Shown here: positions 9,151 through 18,337 of the stretch, piece by piece | How positions within the stretch are numbered: the stretch's first letter is position 1 | Layout: every line of letters begins with the position of its first letter | NCBI RefSeq assembly: GCF_004000925.1 | Contig: NZ_BIME01000006.1 | Location: 310,001-374,000, forward strand | DNA: 64,000 bases | From: Paenibacillus illinoisensis NBRC 15959 | GTDB lineage: Bacteria > Bacillota > Bacilli > Paenibacillales > Paenibacillaceae | Direction of reading: 5' to 3' | Program-made: the position numbers and the translations under genes | The notes under the pieces: generated by a model | Database searches by the model: none | What the model was told of the DNA's origin: nothing | The model's input: the letters and a program-made list of their open reading frames with translations, nothing else

Positions 9151-10851
9151 GTGGCTCAACACATGCGAAGCATGAGCATCGGTACCAAAATCAGTTTGAT
9201 CGTTATCAGCATATTTATCGTATTTTCCTCAGCCGTGGCGGTAAGCGTAATTCTGGAAATGAGACAGGGGATTACGACATTTGCAACGGAAAAGGCGAAG
9301 CGGGATTTGGAGATGGCGGATCGAATTATTACATACAAACACCCCGGCGACTGGGCCATCAAGGATGGCGAGCTTTACAAAGGTGATACAGCAATGGAGG
9401 GCAACTTCGAACTTGTAGATGAGATCGGTGAGGCATCGGGAGATACCGTCACCATCTTTCGCGGCGAAGAGCGCGTGGCAACAAACGTAATGATGGATGG
9501 CGAGCGCGCTGTCGGGACGAAAGTATCGGAACAGGTCGCCCAGGCTGTTTTGCAGCAGGGGGAGAAATTCTACGGTGAGGCCGTTGTCGTTGGACAGAAC
9601 GTACAGACGGCATATCAACCGATCAAGGATGCAACCGGGGAAATCATCGGAATTCTCTATGTAGGGGCATCTCAATCGCTAATTGATGTCATTATTTCTT
9701 CATTTCTGAAGACCTTTCTGATCGTATTCTTGCTCGCGATGGGAGTAGCCATTACAGCCATTATTCTGTATGTCCGCAGAGTGAAATTAAGAATCGAACG
9801 GGTGTCTAGGGCCATCAAGCGTGCAGGCACGGGGGACTTCACTGAGCCAGTTGTTGATCACGTCCAGGACGAGATTGGCATGCTGGGTGCCGGATACAAC
9901 GAGATGAGAAGCAGCTTGCAACTGATTATTCAGGGTGGCCTTCAAGCGGGGGAGAAAGCTAAGCATTCGACCGGAATTCTCTTGACCATTGCGGAACGGA
10001 CGGCACGGGAATCGGAACAGATTGCTTCGTCGGTGGAACAGGTCGCGAGAGGGGCAGAGAGCCAGACCATCAGTACCGAAGAGAACCTGCAGGCCATGGA
10101 AGAGGTGGCCATTGGAGTGCAGCGGATGGCAGACAAGGCCTCCAGCATCTCGGAATCTGCCCTGTACTCCCGCAGGCAGGCAGAAACCGGAGGGGAAGCA
10201 GTGCAGCTGACGGTTCAGCAAATGTCGACGATCGAATCCTCCGTTACAACAACGGATGAAGTGATTCGTACGCTGGAAGAGAAGTCTGCCCAGATAAGCC
10301 AGATGGTTACCACCATTCATGAAATTGCGAATCAAACCAATCTTCTCGCTCTTAACGCATCCATTGAAGCGGCCAGAGCAGGGGAGCATGGCAGAGGCTT
10401 TGCCGTCGTGTCTACCGAGGTTCGCAAATTGGCTGAACAGGCCGGGGACTCTTCGAGCCGCATTGAGGAACTGGTCAAAGCCATGGAGCAGGACATGCTG
10501 CTGTCACTAACAGCCATGTCTCGAGTGAAGGATGAGGTGCAGGAAGGGCTACGCTTGACCCGTGAAACGGAACAAAACTTCAGCCTGATCCGGGACACAA
10601 ACTTAAGGATCGCAACAGAAATTGAGGACATGGCAGCGACAAGTGAGGAGATGTCTGCCGGCGTGGAACAGATCGTCGCTTCCGTGCACGAGATTGCACG
10701 CCATGCGCAGACGGCCAGTGCTAATTCGCAGCAGGCTGCCGGATCTGTTCATGAACAATTGAAGTCAGTGGAACAGATCAAAGCCTCTGCGGCTGTGCTG
10801 TCCGATGTTTCCTCAGAGCTTCAGACATCGCTCAGCCCGTTTAAGATCTAA
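9151..10851 (+). CDS. Methyl-accepting chemotaxis protein with single Cache sensor
   Basis: This is a 566-residue transmembrane chemoreceptor. TM1 is about 12-34, an extracellular Cache-type sensor about 35-185 (ending [11 protein letters not shown]), TM2 about 188-209 and HAMP about 210-262. The cytoplasmic signalling coiled coil bears the conserved hairpin [21 protein letters not shown]. It would signal to CheA/CheW encoded elsewhere. The ligand is unknown; this Cache class often binds carboxylates. The GTG at 9151 and an ATG four codons later are both possible starts, and neither has a perfect Shine-Dalgarno sequence. Confidence 0.92.
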   Translation: MAQHMRSMSIGTKISLIVISIFIVFSSAVAVSVILEMRQGITTFATEKAKRDLEMADRIITYKHPGDWAIKDGELYKGDTAMEGNFELVDEIGEASGDTVTIFRGEERVATNVMMDGERAVGTKVSEQVAQAVLQQGEKFYGEAVVVGQNVQTAYQPIKDATGEIIGILYVGASQSLIDVIISSFLKTFLIVFLLAMGVAITAIILYVRRVKLRIERVSRAIKRAGTGDFTEPVVDHVQDEIGMLGAGYNEMRSSLQLIIQGGLQAGEKAKHSTGILLTIAERTARESEQIASSVEQVARGAESQTISTEENLQAMEEVAIGVQRMADKASSISESALYSRRQAETGGEAVQLTVQQMSTIESSVTTTDEVIRTLEEKSAQISQMVTTIHEIANQTNLLALNASIEAARAGEHGRGFAVVSTEVRKLAEQAGDSSSRIEELVKAMEQDMLLSLTAMSRVKDEVQEGLRLTRETEQNFSLIRDTNLRIATEIEDMAATSEEMSAGVEQIVASVHEIARHAQTASANSQQAAGSVHEQLKSVEQIKASAAVLSDVSSELQTSLSPFKI

Positions 10852-10886
10852 TATCTGTTACAATGGTGGAAAAAGGAGGAATAAGT

Positions 10887-11531
10887 ATGGCTCCCGATAA
10901 AACAAAACTATTCCCCAACGAGAATATTCGCACCGTTTGTTATATTCAAAATTTGCCGTCTCGCCCCAATGTGGACATCGGTGACTATACCTACTATAGC
11001 GACAATAGTAATCCGCCTGAACATTTCTATGACCGAGTTCTGCATCATTATGATTTTCTTGGGGATCGCCTAGTGATCGGCAAGTTTTGTGCGATTGCAG
11101 AAGGTGTGACCTTCATTATGAATGGTGCAAACCACCGAATGGAGGGCATGACGACCTATCCTTTCAATATTTTCGGTGGAGAATGGGAGAGAGTAACGCC
11201 CACTCTGGATCAGCTGCCATTTAAGGGCGATACCGTACTGGGTAACGACGTATGGCTTGGGCAAAATGTAACGATCATGCCTGGTGTCACGGTCGGAGAC
11301 GGTGCCATCGTTGCGTCCAATTCGACGGTAACACGGAACATCGAGCCTTATGTCATTGTTGGTGGCAATCCAGCCAAGCCGATCAAAAAGCGCTTTGACG
11401 ACAAAACGATTGAGCTGCTGCTGGAACTGAAATGGTGGGATCAGGATGAAGAGTGGCTGGATACCCATTTGGAACAATTGGTTTCCACATATGACCTGCA
11501 GACATTGAAGGAACTTGTAAATAGCAGATAG
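10887..11531 (+). CDS. Vat-family streptogramin A O-acetyltransferase-like protein
   Basis: This is a 214-residue left-handed beta-helix (hexapeptide) acetyltransferase. It aligns by eye with VatD along nearly its whole length: the LHHYDFLGDRLVIGKFC segment, MNGANHRMEGMTTYPF with the catalytic-type His83, QLPFKGDTVLGNDVW, VGGNPAKPIKKRFD and LELKWWDQD. Vat enzymes acetylate group A streptogramins and give resistance. CatB-like xenobiotic acetyltransferases are close relatives, so substrate is inferred. The start is ATG 10887, 6 nt after AAAAGGAGG; the open frame begins earlier. It is a single-gene unit with its own terminator. Confidence 0.85.
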   Translation: MAPDKTKLFPNENIRTVCYIQNLPSRPNVDIGDYTYYSDNSNPPEHFYDRVLHHYDFLGDRLVIGKFCAIAEGVTFIMNGANHRMEGMTTYPFNIFGGEWERVTPTLDQLPFKGDTVLGNDVWLGQNVTIMPGVTVGDGAIVASNSTVTRNIEPYVIVGGNPAKPIKKRFDDKTIELLLELKWWDQDEEWLDTHLEQLVSTYDLQTLKELVNSR

Positions 11532-11544
11532 GATTGGTTTCCAA

Positions 11545-11584
11545 AAAAACAGCTGGTTCCTGACGGAGCCGGCTGTTTTTATTT
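11545..11584 (+). terminator. Rho-independent terminator
   Basis: An imperfect stem AACAGCTGGTTCC/GGAGCCGGCTGTT with a TGAC loop runs into a T-rich tail just after the Vat-like gene. Confidence 0.8.
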
Positions 11585-11690
11585 GGACACCATATGCCTA
11601 CACCCCTTTGGCCTAGCTGCAAAAAATAATGTCTCGACATTGAGGAAAGAGATGGAATGTTTCATGTGATATATCTCATAGAATATCGTT

Positions 11691-11706
11691 AAGTAAGCGC
11701 TTCCAA
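11691..11706 (+). promoter_or_regulatory. cre-like site upstream of family-5 importer operon
   Basis: AAGTAAGCGCTTCCAA matches 14 of 16 positions of the cre consensus and centres on the palindrome AAGCGCTT. It lies 32 bp before the start of the binding-protein gene. It suggests catabolite control and therefore a carbohydrate rather than a peptide substrate for the operon. Confidence 0.5.
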
Positions 11707-11737
11707 ATACCAATATGAATTCACGGAGGGGTTCAGG

Positions 11738-13549
11738 ATGCGAGTCAAGAGTGCTGCAAAACCGCTCATCGCCCTGTTATTGTCGGCTGCTCTATTGGCC
11801 GGATGCCAAAGTGTTCAGCCACCGTCGGTAAGTGAACCGCAAGGAACGGTAGATCCACCTGCTGCAACGACCCAAAATGAACCGGCCCCACAAACCAACA
11901 AGGAGACTCCGCGCAACGAGACGCTGTATATCAATGGATTGCAGTGGGGCCCTCCCACCAATTTCAATCTGCTCAGCGGCAATCCCGCTTTCCCTGTGAA
12001 TTACGGAAACTCCAGGGAACTCCTGTATGAGACCTTATTTATGGTGAACCAGCTGGATGGAGCACTTGAGCCGCTGCTCGGCAAGTCATACGAATGGACG
12101 GATGACACGACGCTGCGGATCGAGCTGAACGCGGATGCCAAGTGGAGTGACGGGAAGCCTTTTACCGCAGATGATGTGGTGTACACCTATGAACTGGGCA
12201 AGAAATACGACATTAACTGGAGCAGTTTCTGGACCTATATTCAGGAAGTGAAAGCAGGCGGAGCCCAGGTCGTGGAGATTAAGCTGAACCCTGATAATCC
12301 CAACAAACTGACCGTACTGGATAGCATTGAATTAATCCCGATGCTGCCGAAGCATATCTGGGAAGAGATCGAGAAGAAAAATAATAATGATCTGACAGCG
12401 ATCCGCAAAGAAATCAACGATAATCCGGTGGGCACCGGAGCTTACAAACTGCACTTCTACAATGATCAGAAAATTACCATTATTCGCGACGACAACTACT
12501 GGGGACAAAAGCTGTTCGGCAAGCTGCCGGCACCGAAGTATATCACCCATGTGATCTACAAGGATAATGCGGCAGGGGATCTGGCGTTCAAGAGTGGGCA
12601 AGTGGACGTCTCCCAACAGTTTATCCCGCAGGTGTGGAAAATGTGGGAAGGCGGCGCTCCGGTCAAAACCTATTTGAAAGATGCTCCTTACTATCTCCCT
12701 GGTTCCATGCCGAGCATATTCTTCAATCTCTCCAAAGCCGGACTGGATAACGCAGATGTCCGCCGGGCCATTGCCATGAGCATCAACTATGACAAGATCT
12801 CCGAACTGGCAATGAGCGGTTATTCTGCACCGATGCAGCCTTCGCTGACCTTGAACTCGGATGCCGAGTCCAAATATATTGATCAGAATGCAATCAAGTC
12901 CCTGCAATGGACCACCGATGTGGAAGGGGCCAATGCGCTGCTTGATTCGATTGGGGCTGCCAAAGGCAAAGATGGCATTCGTGTACTGAACGGTACCCGT
13001 CTCGGGCCGTTTGAAATTGAATGTCCGTATGGCTGGTCAGACTGGAATGCGGCCCTAGAGATCGTTGCGCAGAGTGCCAAGGCGATTGGCATTGAGATTC
13101 GAACCAAATTCCCGGAATCTCCGGTGTGGACCAATGACCTGCAAACCGGCAAATTCGATATCATTATGAACACCCCTGCGGGCGGCGTGAGTCCGAGCCA
13201 GCCGTGGAACCGTGCCATGACCATCATGTATTCGAAAGGCGTCGCACCACTCGGGGAGATGGCATTCTGGAACTGGGGCCGTTACCAGAATGACCGTGCA
13301 GACGCAATCATTGAAGAGATTCCTTCCGTATCCGATGAGGCAAAACTGAAAGCACTGTACACCGAACTGAATACGATCTGGCTGAAAGACATCCCGTCCA
13401 TTCCTCTGATGTATAGACCATGGGTTTTTGATACCGTAAATGAGTCCGTCTGGAAAGGCTTCCCTTCCGAAGGGGACGGTACCAATATTCCACCGCAGAT
13501 TTCCATGGATGGCGCAGGTATCAAGGCACTTTACCAAATTCATAATTAG
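11738..13549 (+). CDS. ABC transporter substrate-binding lipoprotein, family 5
   Basis: This 603-residue SBP_bac_5 protein has lipobox LLAGC and a Pro/Thr/Gln-rich tether, then the start of the mature fold (LYINGLQWGPPTNFNLLSG). Further family features are WSDGKPFTADDVVYTYE and the domain around VRRAIAMSINYDKI. Family members bind oligopeptides, but a subgroup with this QWGPPTNFN start binds cello- or manno-oligosaccharides. With a cre-like site upstream, an oligosaccharide is a reasonable guess that sequence alone cannot prove. GGAGGGG precedes the ATG. It is the first of five co-directional importer genes. Confidence 0.88.
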   Translation: MRVKSAAKPLIALLLSAALLAGCQSVQPPSVSEPQGTVDPPAATTQNEPAPQTNKETPRNETLYINGLQWGPPTNFNLLSGNPAFPVNYGNSRELLYETLFMVNQLDGALEPLLGKSYEWTDDTTLRIELNADAKWSDGKPFTADDVVYTYELGKKYDINWSSFWTYIQEVKAGGAQVVEIKLNPDNPNKLTVLDSIELIPMLPKHIWEEIEKKNNNDLTAIRKEINDNPVGTGAYKLHFYNDQKITIIRDDNYWGQKLFGKLPAPKYITHVIYKDNAAGDLAFKSGQVDVSQQFIPQVWKMWEGGAPVKTYLKDAPYYLPGSMPSIFFNLSKAGLDNADVRRAIAMSINYDKISELAMSGYSAPMQPSLTLNSDAESKYIDQNAIKSLQWTTDVEGANALLDSIGAAKGKDGIRVLNGTRLGPFEIECPYGWSDWNAALEIVAQSAKAIGIEIRTKFPESPVWTNDLQTGKFDIIMNTPAGGVSPSQPWNRAMTIMYSKGVAPLGEMAFWNWGRYQNDRADAIIEEIPSVSDEAKLKALYTELNTIWLKDIPSIPLMYRPWVFDTVNESVWKGFPSEGDGTNIPPQISMDGAGIKALYQIHN

Positions 13550-13620
13550 CAGATGAGAGAACGCTTTCACCTTAGCACAGTGATGACCTTATCCGTAAAA
13601 TTCGGGGGGTGCTGGATCCA

Positions 13621-14631
13621 ATGAATGCCTACGCCAGATATGTAGCGAAAAAAGTGTTCTGGTATGGCCTGACCCTGATCATCGCCGTCGGATTGAATTT
13701 TATTCTGCCAAGACTGATTGAAGGCAACCCGGTGAGCATGATCGCTTCCAAAATGACCGCAGGCATGACTGATTCGGACTCCATCAAGCGGGTGTATGAG
13801 ACATTTACCGTTGAATTTGGTATTGATCAGCCCCTGTGGACCCAGTTTGGCATTTATTTGAAAAATCTCTTCACAGGCAATCTCGGCACGTCTTTCGGAT
13901 TGTATCCGAAGCCTGTAACGGACATTCTGGCCTCCGCCGTCCCTTGGACGGTGGGGCTTCAGCTCCCAGCTATCCTGGTGGGCTGGTTAATCGGCAATTT
14001 GCTTGGTGCCATCGCGGCGTACCGGAAAGGTGTTTTTGATAAAGTGCTGTTTCCTGTAGCGCTGTTTATCAATTCCATTCCTTTTTTCACTCTGGCTATT
14101 ATTATGCTGTATGTCTTTGCTTTAACACTCAAATGGTTCCCGCTGTCCGGTGGATACGACTTCCAGATGGTGCCCCAGCTGAGCTTCGACTTTATCATGT
14201 CAGTGATACGCCACCATACCTTGCCGTTCCTGTCCATTGTGCTCGTGACCATTGGCGGTCAGGCAATTGGCATGCGGGAGATGTCCATCTATGAGCTGAA
14301 TTCGGACTATGTGCTGTACAGTAAACTGCTTGGTATTCGGGACGGCCGCATTGCCCGTTATGTGTTCCGCAACGCCATGCTGCCGCAGATCACGGGACTG
14401 GCGCTCTCCATTGGCACCATGGTTGGTGGATCGCTGATCTGTGAAATTGTGTTCAGTTATCCGGGCATTGGCACCTGGCTGTTCACCGCCATACGTCAGC
14501 TCGATTATCCGCTCATTTCAGGATGTACACTGCTGATTGCCGTTGCCGTGCTGCTGGCCAATTTCACGATTGATGTAATCTATGGCTTCATTGATCCGCG
14601 CATCAAGGCTGCTCAAATGGAGGAACAATGA
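13621..14631 (+). CDS. Oligopeptide/oligosaccharide ABC permease, DppB/OppB type
   Basis: This is a 336-residue membrane protein with about six TM segments. It contains [13 protein letters not shown] near the N-terminus, the [26 protein letters not shown] loop and the C-terminal GYPGIG-like [10 protein letters not shown]. The ATG at 13621 is preferred (GGGGGG at 13604-13609); a GTG four codons upstream is inside that ribosome binding site. It pairs with the permease that begins two bases after its stop. Confidence 0.9.
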   Translation: MNAYARYVAKKVFWYGLTLIIAVGLNFILPRLIEGNPVSMIASKMTAGMTDSDSIKRVYETFTVEFGIDQPLWTQFGIYLKNLFTGNLGTSFGLYPKPVTDILASAVPWTVGLQLPAILVGWLIGNLLGAIAAYRKGVFDKVLFPVALFINSIPFFTLAIIMLYVFALTLKWFPLSGGYDFQMVPQLSFDFIMSVIRHHTLPFLSIVLVTIGGQAIGMREMSIYELNSDYVLYSKLLGIRDGRIARYVFRNAMLPQITGLALSIGTMVGGSLICEIVFSYPGIGTWLFTAIRQLDYPLISGCTLLIAVAVLLANFTIDVIYGFIDPRIKAAQMEEQ

Positions 14632-14632
14632 C

Positions 14633-15469
14633 ATGAAGCATTCGATCTCTATTTTGCTGAAGTCGCCCAAGTTTATGATCGGTGCGGTGACTTTTGTAGG
14701 CATGCTGCTGCTTGTTACCATCTATCCGCTCATCAATCGCAGTGATCCGCTGGAGATGATTGCGATGGCGTTTCAGCCTCCGGGGGATGGATTGCTGCTG
14801 GGATCAGACAACTTTGGGCGCGATATCTTTCTGGAATTGATGTATGGCATCCAGACATCCATACGGGTGGGGCTGATCGCGGGCGTTTTTGCAACGGTCA
14901 TTGGTCTGATTATGGGCTTGGTATCCGGATATATCGGAGGCATGCTGGACAATTTCCTGACAGCGGTTACGAATATCTTCATCGTGATTCCCTCGTTTAT
15001 CATTTTGATTCTCATCTCGGTCAGTATCGATTCCCGCAGTTCGCTCGTAACGGCCATTATTATTGGCATCACGAGCTGGCCGTGGACAGCCAGGGCGGTA
15101 CGTGCACAGACAACATCCCTGCGGAGCCGGGATCATGTGCATATTGCGAAAATTTCTGGACACAGCACACCGCGTATTATTATCCATGAGATTCTGCCGT
15201 ATATCGCGTCTTATGTTGTCATGGCCTTTGTGCTCCAGACAGCCTCGGGCATTCTGTCCGAAGCCTCCATTTCGATGCTGGGGCTCGGTCCATATAACAC
15301 GATATCACTCGGCATTCTGATGAACTGGGCACTGGTATTTGAAGCTCCGGTAGCAGGAGCATGGTGGGCATTCATTCCCGCGGCAATGGCCATTGCCGTC
15401 ATTACGTTCTCGCTCTATCTGATGAATACGGGCATGGACGAAATCTTTAATCCGAAAATAAGGAGCTAA
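14633..15469 (+). CDS. Oligopeptide/oligosaccharide ABC permease, DppC/OppC type
   Basis: This is a 278-residue second permease. It shows the characteristic [27 protein letters not shown] motif (residues about 55-80), five to six TM segments and an EAA-like loop ([19 protein letters not shown]). GGAGG lies just before the ATG at 14633, so the longer upstream frame is not used. It is translationally close-coupled to the preceding gene. Confidence 0.9.
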   Translation: MKHSISILLKSPKFMIGAVTFVGMLLLVTIYPLINRSDPLEMIAMAFQPPGDGLLLGSDNFGRDIFLELMYGIQTSIRVGLIAGVFATVIGLIMGLVSGYIGGMLDNFLTAVTNIFIVIPSFIILILISVSIDSRSSLVTAIIIGITSWPWTARAVRAQTTSLRSRDHVHIAKISGHSTPRIIIHEILPYIASYVVMAFVLQTASGILSEASISMLGLGPYNTISLGILMNWALVFEAPVAGAWWAFIPAAMAIAVITFSLYLMNTGMDEIFNPKIRS

Positions 15470-15473
15470 GACC

Positions 15474-16490
15474 ATGGACCAACCTATACTTCAGGTCAGC
15501 GGCCTCAAAACCTATTATCGTACCCGGCTCAAAGAGAATGTTTATGCGGTTGACGGGGTAGAGTTTGGACTGAAAGAAGGGCAGACGCTGGGCATTGCAG
15601 GGGAGTCCGGCTGCGGCAAGTCAACACTGGCACTCAGCCTGATGGGCTTCTATTTCCCGCCCCTGCATTATGGCAGTGGTTCGATCCGGATCAATGGCAC
15701 GGACATTATGCAGCTGAACAAGGAGCAGCTGCGCTCCCGCATTCTCGGAAAGGAAATTGCCTATATTCCGCAGGCTGCGATGAATGCACTTAATCCAACG
15801 CTGCGCATTATCCGTTTCATCGAGGATATTATGAAGGAACATCGTCCGGAGATGAAGCGTCAGGAAGTGCGGAGGATGGCCGCCGAGCGTTTCCAATCGC
15901 TGAATCTGTCCCCGGATGTGCTGGATATGTATCCAAATGAATTGTCCGGTGGCATGAAGCAGCGAACAGTCATTGCCATCTCAACCATTTTGAATCCCAA
16001 AGTGCTCATTGCGGATGAACCGACATCCGCTCTGGATGTGACTTCACAGAAGGCGGTCATCCGTCTACTGAAGGATTTGCTGAAACGCGAAGTGATCAAG
16101 TCCCTGGTGTTTATCACCCATGAGCTGCCGCTTCTGTATCACGTCACGGATGAGATTATGGTCATGTATGCCGGCGAAATTGTAGAACGGGGAACGGCGG
16201 ACCAGATGATCTTCAATCCGCTGCATCCCTATACCCGTAAGCTGATGGGGTCCATCATTGTGCCGGAAGAAGGGATGAAGGAACATAAGCTTGCAGCGAT
16301 ACCTGGCGCTCCGCCGAATCTGAAGCATGTGCCTGAAGGCTGTAGATTCGCAGAGCGCTGCACGCTGGTTACAGATGAATGTCGTCAGGGCAAGATTGAG
16401 AATATCCAAGTGCAAGAACGGATCTATCGCTGCTTGCTGACACCGGAAATCCTGGAGCAGATCAGGAAAGAGGAGCAGCTTGATTCATGA
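15474..16490 (+). CDS. Oligopeptide/oligosaccharide ABC ATPase, DppD/OppD type
   Basis: This is a 338-residue ATPase. Walker A is GESGCGKST, the Q-loop is [14 protein letters not shown], the signature is [14 protein letters not shown], Walker B is [12 protein letters not shown] and the H-loop is FITHELP. The C-terminal oligopeptide-type extension carries the cysteine-rich segment [14 protein letters not shown], which in DppD homologues binds an iron-sulfur cluster. It works as a heterodimer with the next protein. Confidence 0.92.
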   Translation: MDQPILQVSGLKTYYRTRLKENVYAVDGVEFGLKEGQTLGIAGESGCGKSTLALSLMGFYFPPLHYGSGSIRINGTDIMQLNKEQLRSRILGKEIAYIPQAAMNALNPTLRIIRFIEDIMKEHRPEMKRQEVRRMAAERFQSLNLSPDVLDMYPNELSGGMKQRTVIAISTILNPKVLIADEPTSALDVTSQKAVIRLLKDLLKREVIKSLVFITHELPLLYHVTDEIMVMYAGEIVERGTADQMIFNPLHPYTRKLMGSIIVPEEGMKEHKLAAIPGAPPNLKHVPEGCRFAERCTLVTDECRQGKIENIQVQERIYRCLLTPEILEQIRKEEQLDS

Positions 16491-16512
16491 CTCCCGGAAG
16501 GAGTGAACCCGC

Positions 16513-17313
16513 ATGGCGATGGGCAAGGTACTGATCAGCGGCCGTCATCTGACCAAGGTATACGGTACAGGCAACCGTAAAAAGGCGGCGGTAGACGATG
16601 TCAGCTTTGATTTTCACGAAGGCGAGATTATTTCAATTGTTGGAGAGAGCGGCAGTGGCAAGACCACGCTTGCGAAGATGATTATGGGCCTGCTTAAGGA
16701 AACGAGTGGGACCATTGAATATAACGGAAAACCGAGACAGCTTGGACGATACCGTGAACGCAAAGCCTATTGGAAGGATATCCAGGCCATTTTCCAGGAT
16801 CCGTTTTCCTCGTTCAATGTCTTTCACCGGGTAGAGAAGCTGCTCGTGGATTGCATTAAATTGCAAGGTTTGAAGCTCAGCCAGGATGAGGCGTACATCA
16901 AAATGAAGGAAGCATGTTCCTTCGTGAACCTGAAGTTTGAGGAGTTGTACAACAAATATCCGTTCGAGCTGTCCGGTGGGCAGATGCAGCGGTTAATGAT
17001 TGCGAGAATTTTCATGCTGCACCCGAAAGTGCTGATCGCCGATGAGCCTACTTCCATGGTAGATGCCTGTTCGCGCTCCACCATTCTGGATATGCTGCTC
17101 AAGCTGCGTGATGAGAACCGGATGACCATTGTGTTTATCACCCATGACGTGGGTCTCGCTTATTATGTGAGCGATACGATCTGCATCATGGAACACGGGC
17201 GGATGGTGGAGGCAGGAAAAGCGGAGGAAGTCATTCACCAAGCGGAGCACCCGTATACAAGGCAGTTGATTAATGATGTACCCAAGATACACTCTCCCTG
17301 GGTGTTGGAGTAA
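16513..17313 (+). CDS. Oligopeptide/oligosaccharide ABC ATPase, DppF/OppF type
   Basis: This is a 266-residue partner ATPase. Walker A is GESGSGKTT, the signature is [14 protein letters not shown], Walker B is [12 protein letters not shown] and the H-loop is FITHDVGLA. It is a little shorter than typical OppF and lacks the long C-terminal extension. GGAAGGAGTG precedes the ATG. It is the last gene of the operon and is followed by a terminator. Confidence 0.92.
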   Translation: MAMGKVLISGRHLTKVYGTGNRKKAAVDDVSFDFHEGEIISIVGESGSGKTTLAKMIMGLLKETSGTIEYNGKPRQLGRYRERKAYWKDIQAIFQDPFSSFNVFHRVEKLLVDCIKLQGLKLSQDEAYIKMKEACSFVNLKFEELYNKYPFELSGGQMQRLMIARIFMLHPKVLIADEPTSMVDACSRSTILDMLLKLRDENRMTIVFITHDVGLAYYVSDTICIMEHGRMVEAGKAEEVIHQAEHPYTRQLINDVPKIHSPWVLE

Positions 17314-17322
17314 ACATAAATC

Positions 17323-17360
17323 AAGCCCTGGACCGTTTATAAGCGGAGCAGGGCTTTTTG
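17323..17360 (+). terminator. Rho-independent terminator of the importer operon
   Basis: AAGCCCTG/CAGGGCTT arms enclose a loop of about 17 nt, followed by T5. Confidence 0.75.
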
Positions 17361-17382
17361 TTGTCCAATATGAAAGGGTCTG

Positions 17383-17586
17383 TTAGCGAGTGGGTGATGA
17401 TGAAGTGTGTTCAGACTCTGCTGAAGGGGCTGTTGAATGGGTGTGATCCTTTGCGTTATCCTGGTTGGTCTTCTTGTCGGAATAATAGTTAAGAATGTCA
17501 TCAACCGTTGAAAATGTCGCATGTGCATTATAATTATTGTTGTTCGTTTGAATAAAAACCTCTTTTCCAATTCGGTATGTGCTGCC
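17383..17586 (-). CDS. Coding-looking frame with no canonical start, directly after and in frame with HU
   Basis: Reading on from the HU stop codon (17589-17587) in the same frame gives 67 sense codons to a TAA at 17385-17383. The product looks like a real soluble protein: STYRIGKEVFIQTNNNN, then YNAHATFSTVDDILNYY, then a hydrophilic Ser/Thr/His tail. There is no ATG, GTG or TTG in frame before the conserved-looking part. Possible explanations are readthrough of the HU TAA, an ATT start at 17553 (AGAGG sits 5 nt before it), or a gene that has lost its start. The alternative frame in the same place (from a TTG) gives a basic, unlikely product. Confidence 0.4.
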   Translation of the reverse strand, partial: GSTYRIGKEVFIQTNNNNYNAHATFSTVDDILNYYSDKKTNQDNAKDHTHSTAPSAESEHTSSSPTR

Positions 17587-17859
17587 TTAATTCAAAGCTT
17601 CTTTCATCATCAATCCTGCCGTGAATACAGGGACTTTCCCTGCCGGAAGCTGAATTTCCTTGCCGGTTCTTCGGCTTTTGCCCATACGTGCCTCACGCTC
17701 ACGCACTTCAAATTTTCCAAACCCAACAAGTTGAACTTCTTGACCTTCCTTTAAAGCTTCCAAAATCGAATCAAGTACGACGGTGACAGCCTTTTCAGCG
17801 TTCTTTTTGGAGAATCCGCCAGACTTGGCTACTTCTGCAATCAATTGTTCCTTATCCAT
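17587..17859 (-). CDS. HU-family DNA-binding protein, divergent paralogue
   Basis: This 90-residue histone-like protein starts MDKEQLIAEVAKSGG and has the family core VQLVGFGKFEVREREAR. HU dimers bend and compact DNA through two beta-arms. At the arm tip the usual RNPxTG is KSRRTG, so the intercalating proline (position 63) is replaced by arginine. The C-terminus (VFTAGLMMKEALN) also departs from the common FKPGKALK. This is therefore probably a secondary HU rather than the housekeeping copy. GAGGG precedes the ATG at 9 nt. Confidence 0.92.
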   Translation of the reverse strand: MDKEQLIAEVAKSGGFSKKNAEKAVTVVLDSILEALKEGQEVQLVGFGKFEVREREARMGKSRRTGKEIQLPAGKVPVFTAGLMMKEALN

Positions 17860-17929
17860 GTGTAATCCCTCACTTTGGTTTGATGGAGTATTCGGTTGGT
17901 CGAAAGATCTGATAGGACAGGAATCGAAT

Positions 17930-17963
17930 AAAAATAAAAAGCTGCCTGTTAAGGCAGCTTGAA
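17930..17963 (-). terminator. Terminator of the cold-shock gene
   Basis: Read on the minus strand, the arms AAGCTGCC/GGCAGCTT with a short loop are followed by a T-rich tail, immediately after the cold-shock protein stop codon. Confidence 0.85.
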
Positions 17964-17967
17964 TATA

Positions 17968-18168
17968 TTAGATGACTGTAACGTTCTCAGCTTGTGGTCC
18001 ACGGTTACCTTGGGTTACTTCGAATTGAACGCGTTGTCCTTCATCCAATGTTTTGAACCCGTCACTTTGGATAGCGCTGAAATGAACAAAAACGTCATTT
18101 CCTTCTTCAATTTCGATAAAACCGAAACCTTTGTCCGCGTTGAACCATTTCACTGTACCTGTTTGCAT
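17968..18168 (-). CDS. Cold-shock protein, CspA/CspB family
   Basis: This 66-residue OB-fold protein binds single-stranded RNA/DNA and acts as an RNA chaperone. RNP1 (KGFGFIEI) and RNP2 (VFVHFSAI) are both present, as is the C-terminal [20 protein letters not shown] leads into the ATG. A leader of about 130 bases separates it from the divergent recombinase gene, as is usual for csp transcripts. Confidence 0.96.
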   Translation of the reverse strand: MQTGTVKWFNADKGFGFIEIEEGNDVFVHFSAIQSDGFKTLDEGQRVQFEVTQGNRGPQAENVTVI

Positions 18169-18262
18169 GTAATTCCTCCAGAAAATAAGTTTTTAAACGA
18201 CCATTTTGATTAGGGTTAATGAGAAATTAACACTGATCAGGTATATTCTAACCACAGACTTG

Positions 18263-18277
18263 ATGTCCGCTAATGTA
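18263..18277 (+). repeat. Direct repeat, copy 1, between csp and recombinase
   Basis: ATGTCCGCTAATGTA recurs 35 bp further on at 18298-18312 with one change. The pair lies in the divergent promoter region of the cold-shock and tyrosine recombinase genes and could be a regulator or recombinase binding site. Confidence 0.5.
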
Positions 18278-18297
18278 TCGATTAATATGATAATACC

Positions 18298-18312
18298 ATG
18301 TCCGCTAATATA
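18298..18312 (+). repeat. Direct repeat, copy 2, between csp and recombinase
   Basis: ATGTCCGCTAATATA is identical to copy 1 (18263-18277) at 14 of 15 positions. It ends 25 bp before the recombinase start codon. Confidence 0.5.
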
Positions 18313-18337
18313 AGTCAAGATTTGGAGGTTTTTTCTA

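Noticed and set aside
13557-13574. cre-like word GAACGCTTTCAC between binding protein and permease genes
   Set aside because: Four mismatches to the cre consensus; not strong enough beside the better site at 11691.
17337-17570. 77-codon TTG-started minus-strand frame after HU
   Set aside because: The product is very basic and unlike a protein; the neighbouring frame in phase with HU looks far more like coding sequence.
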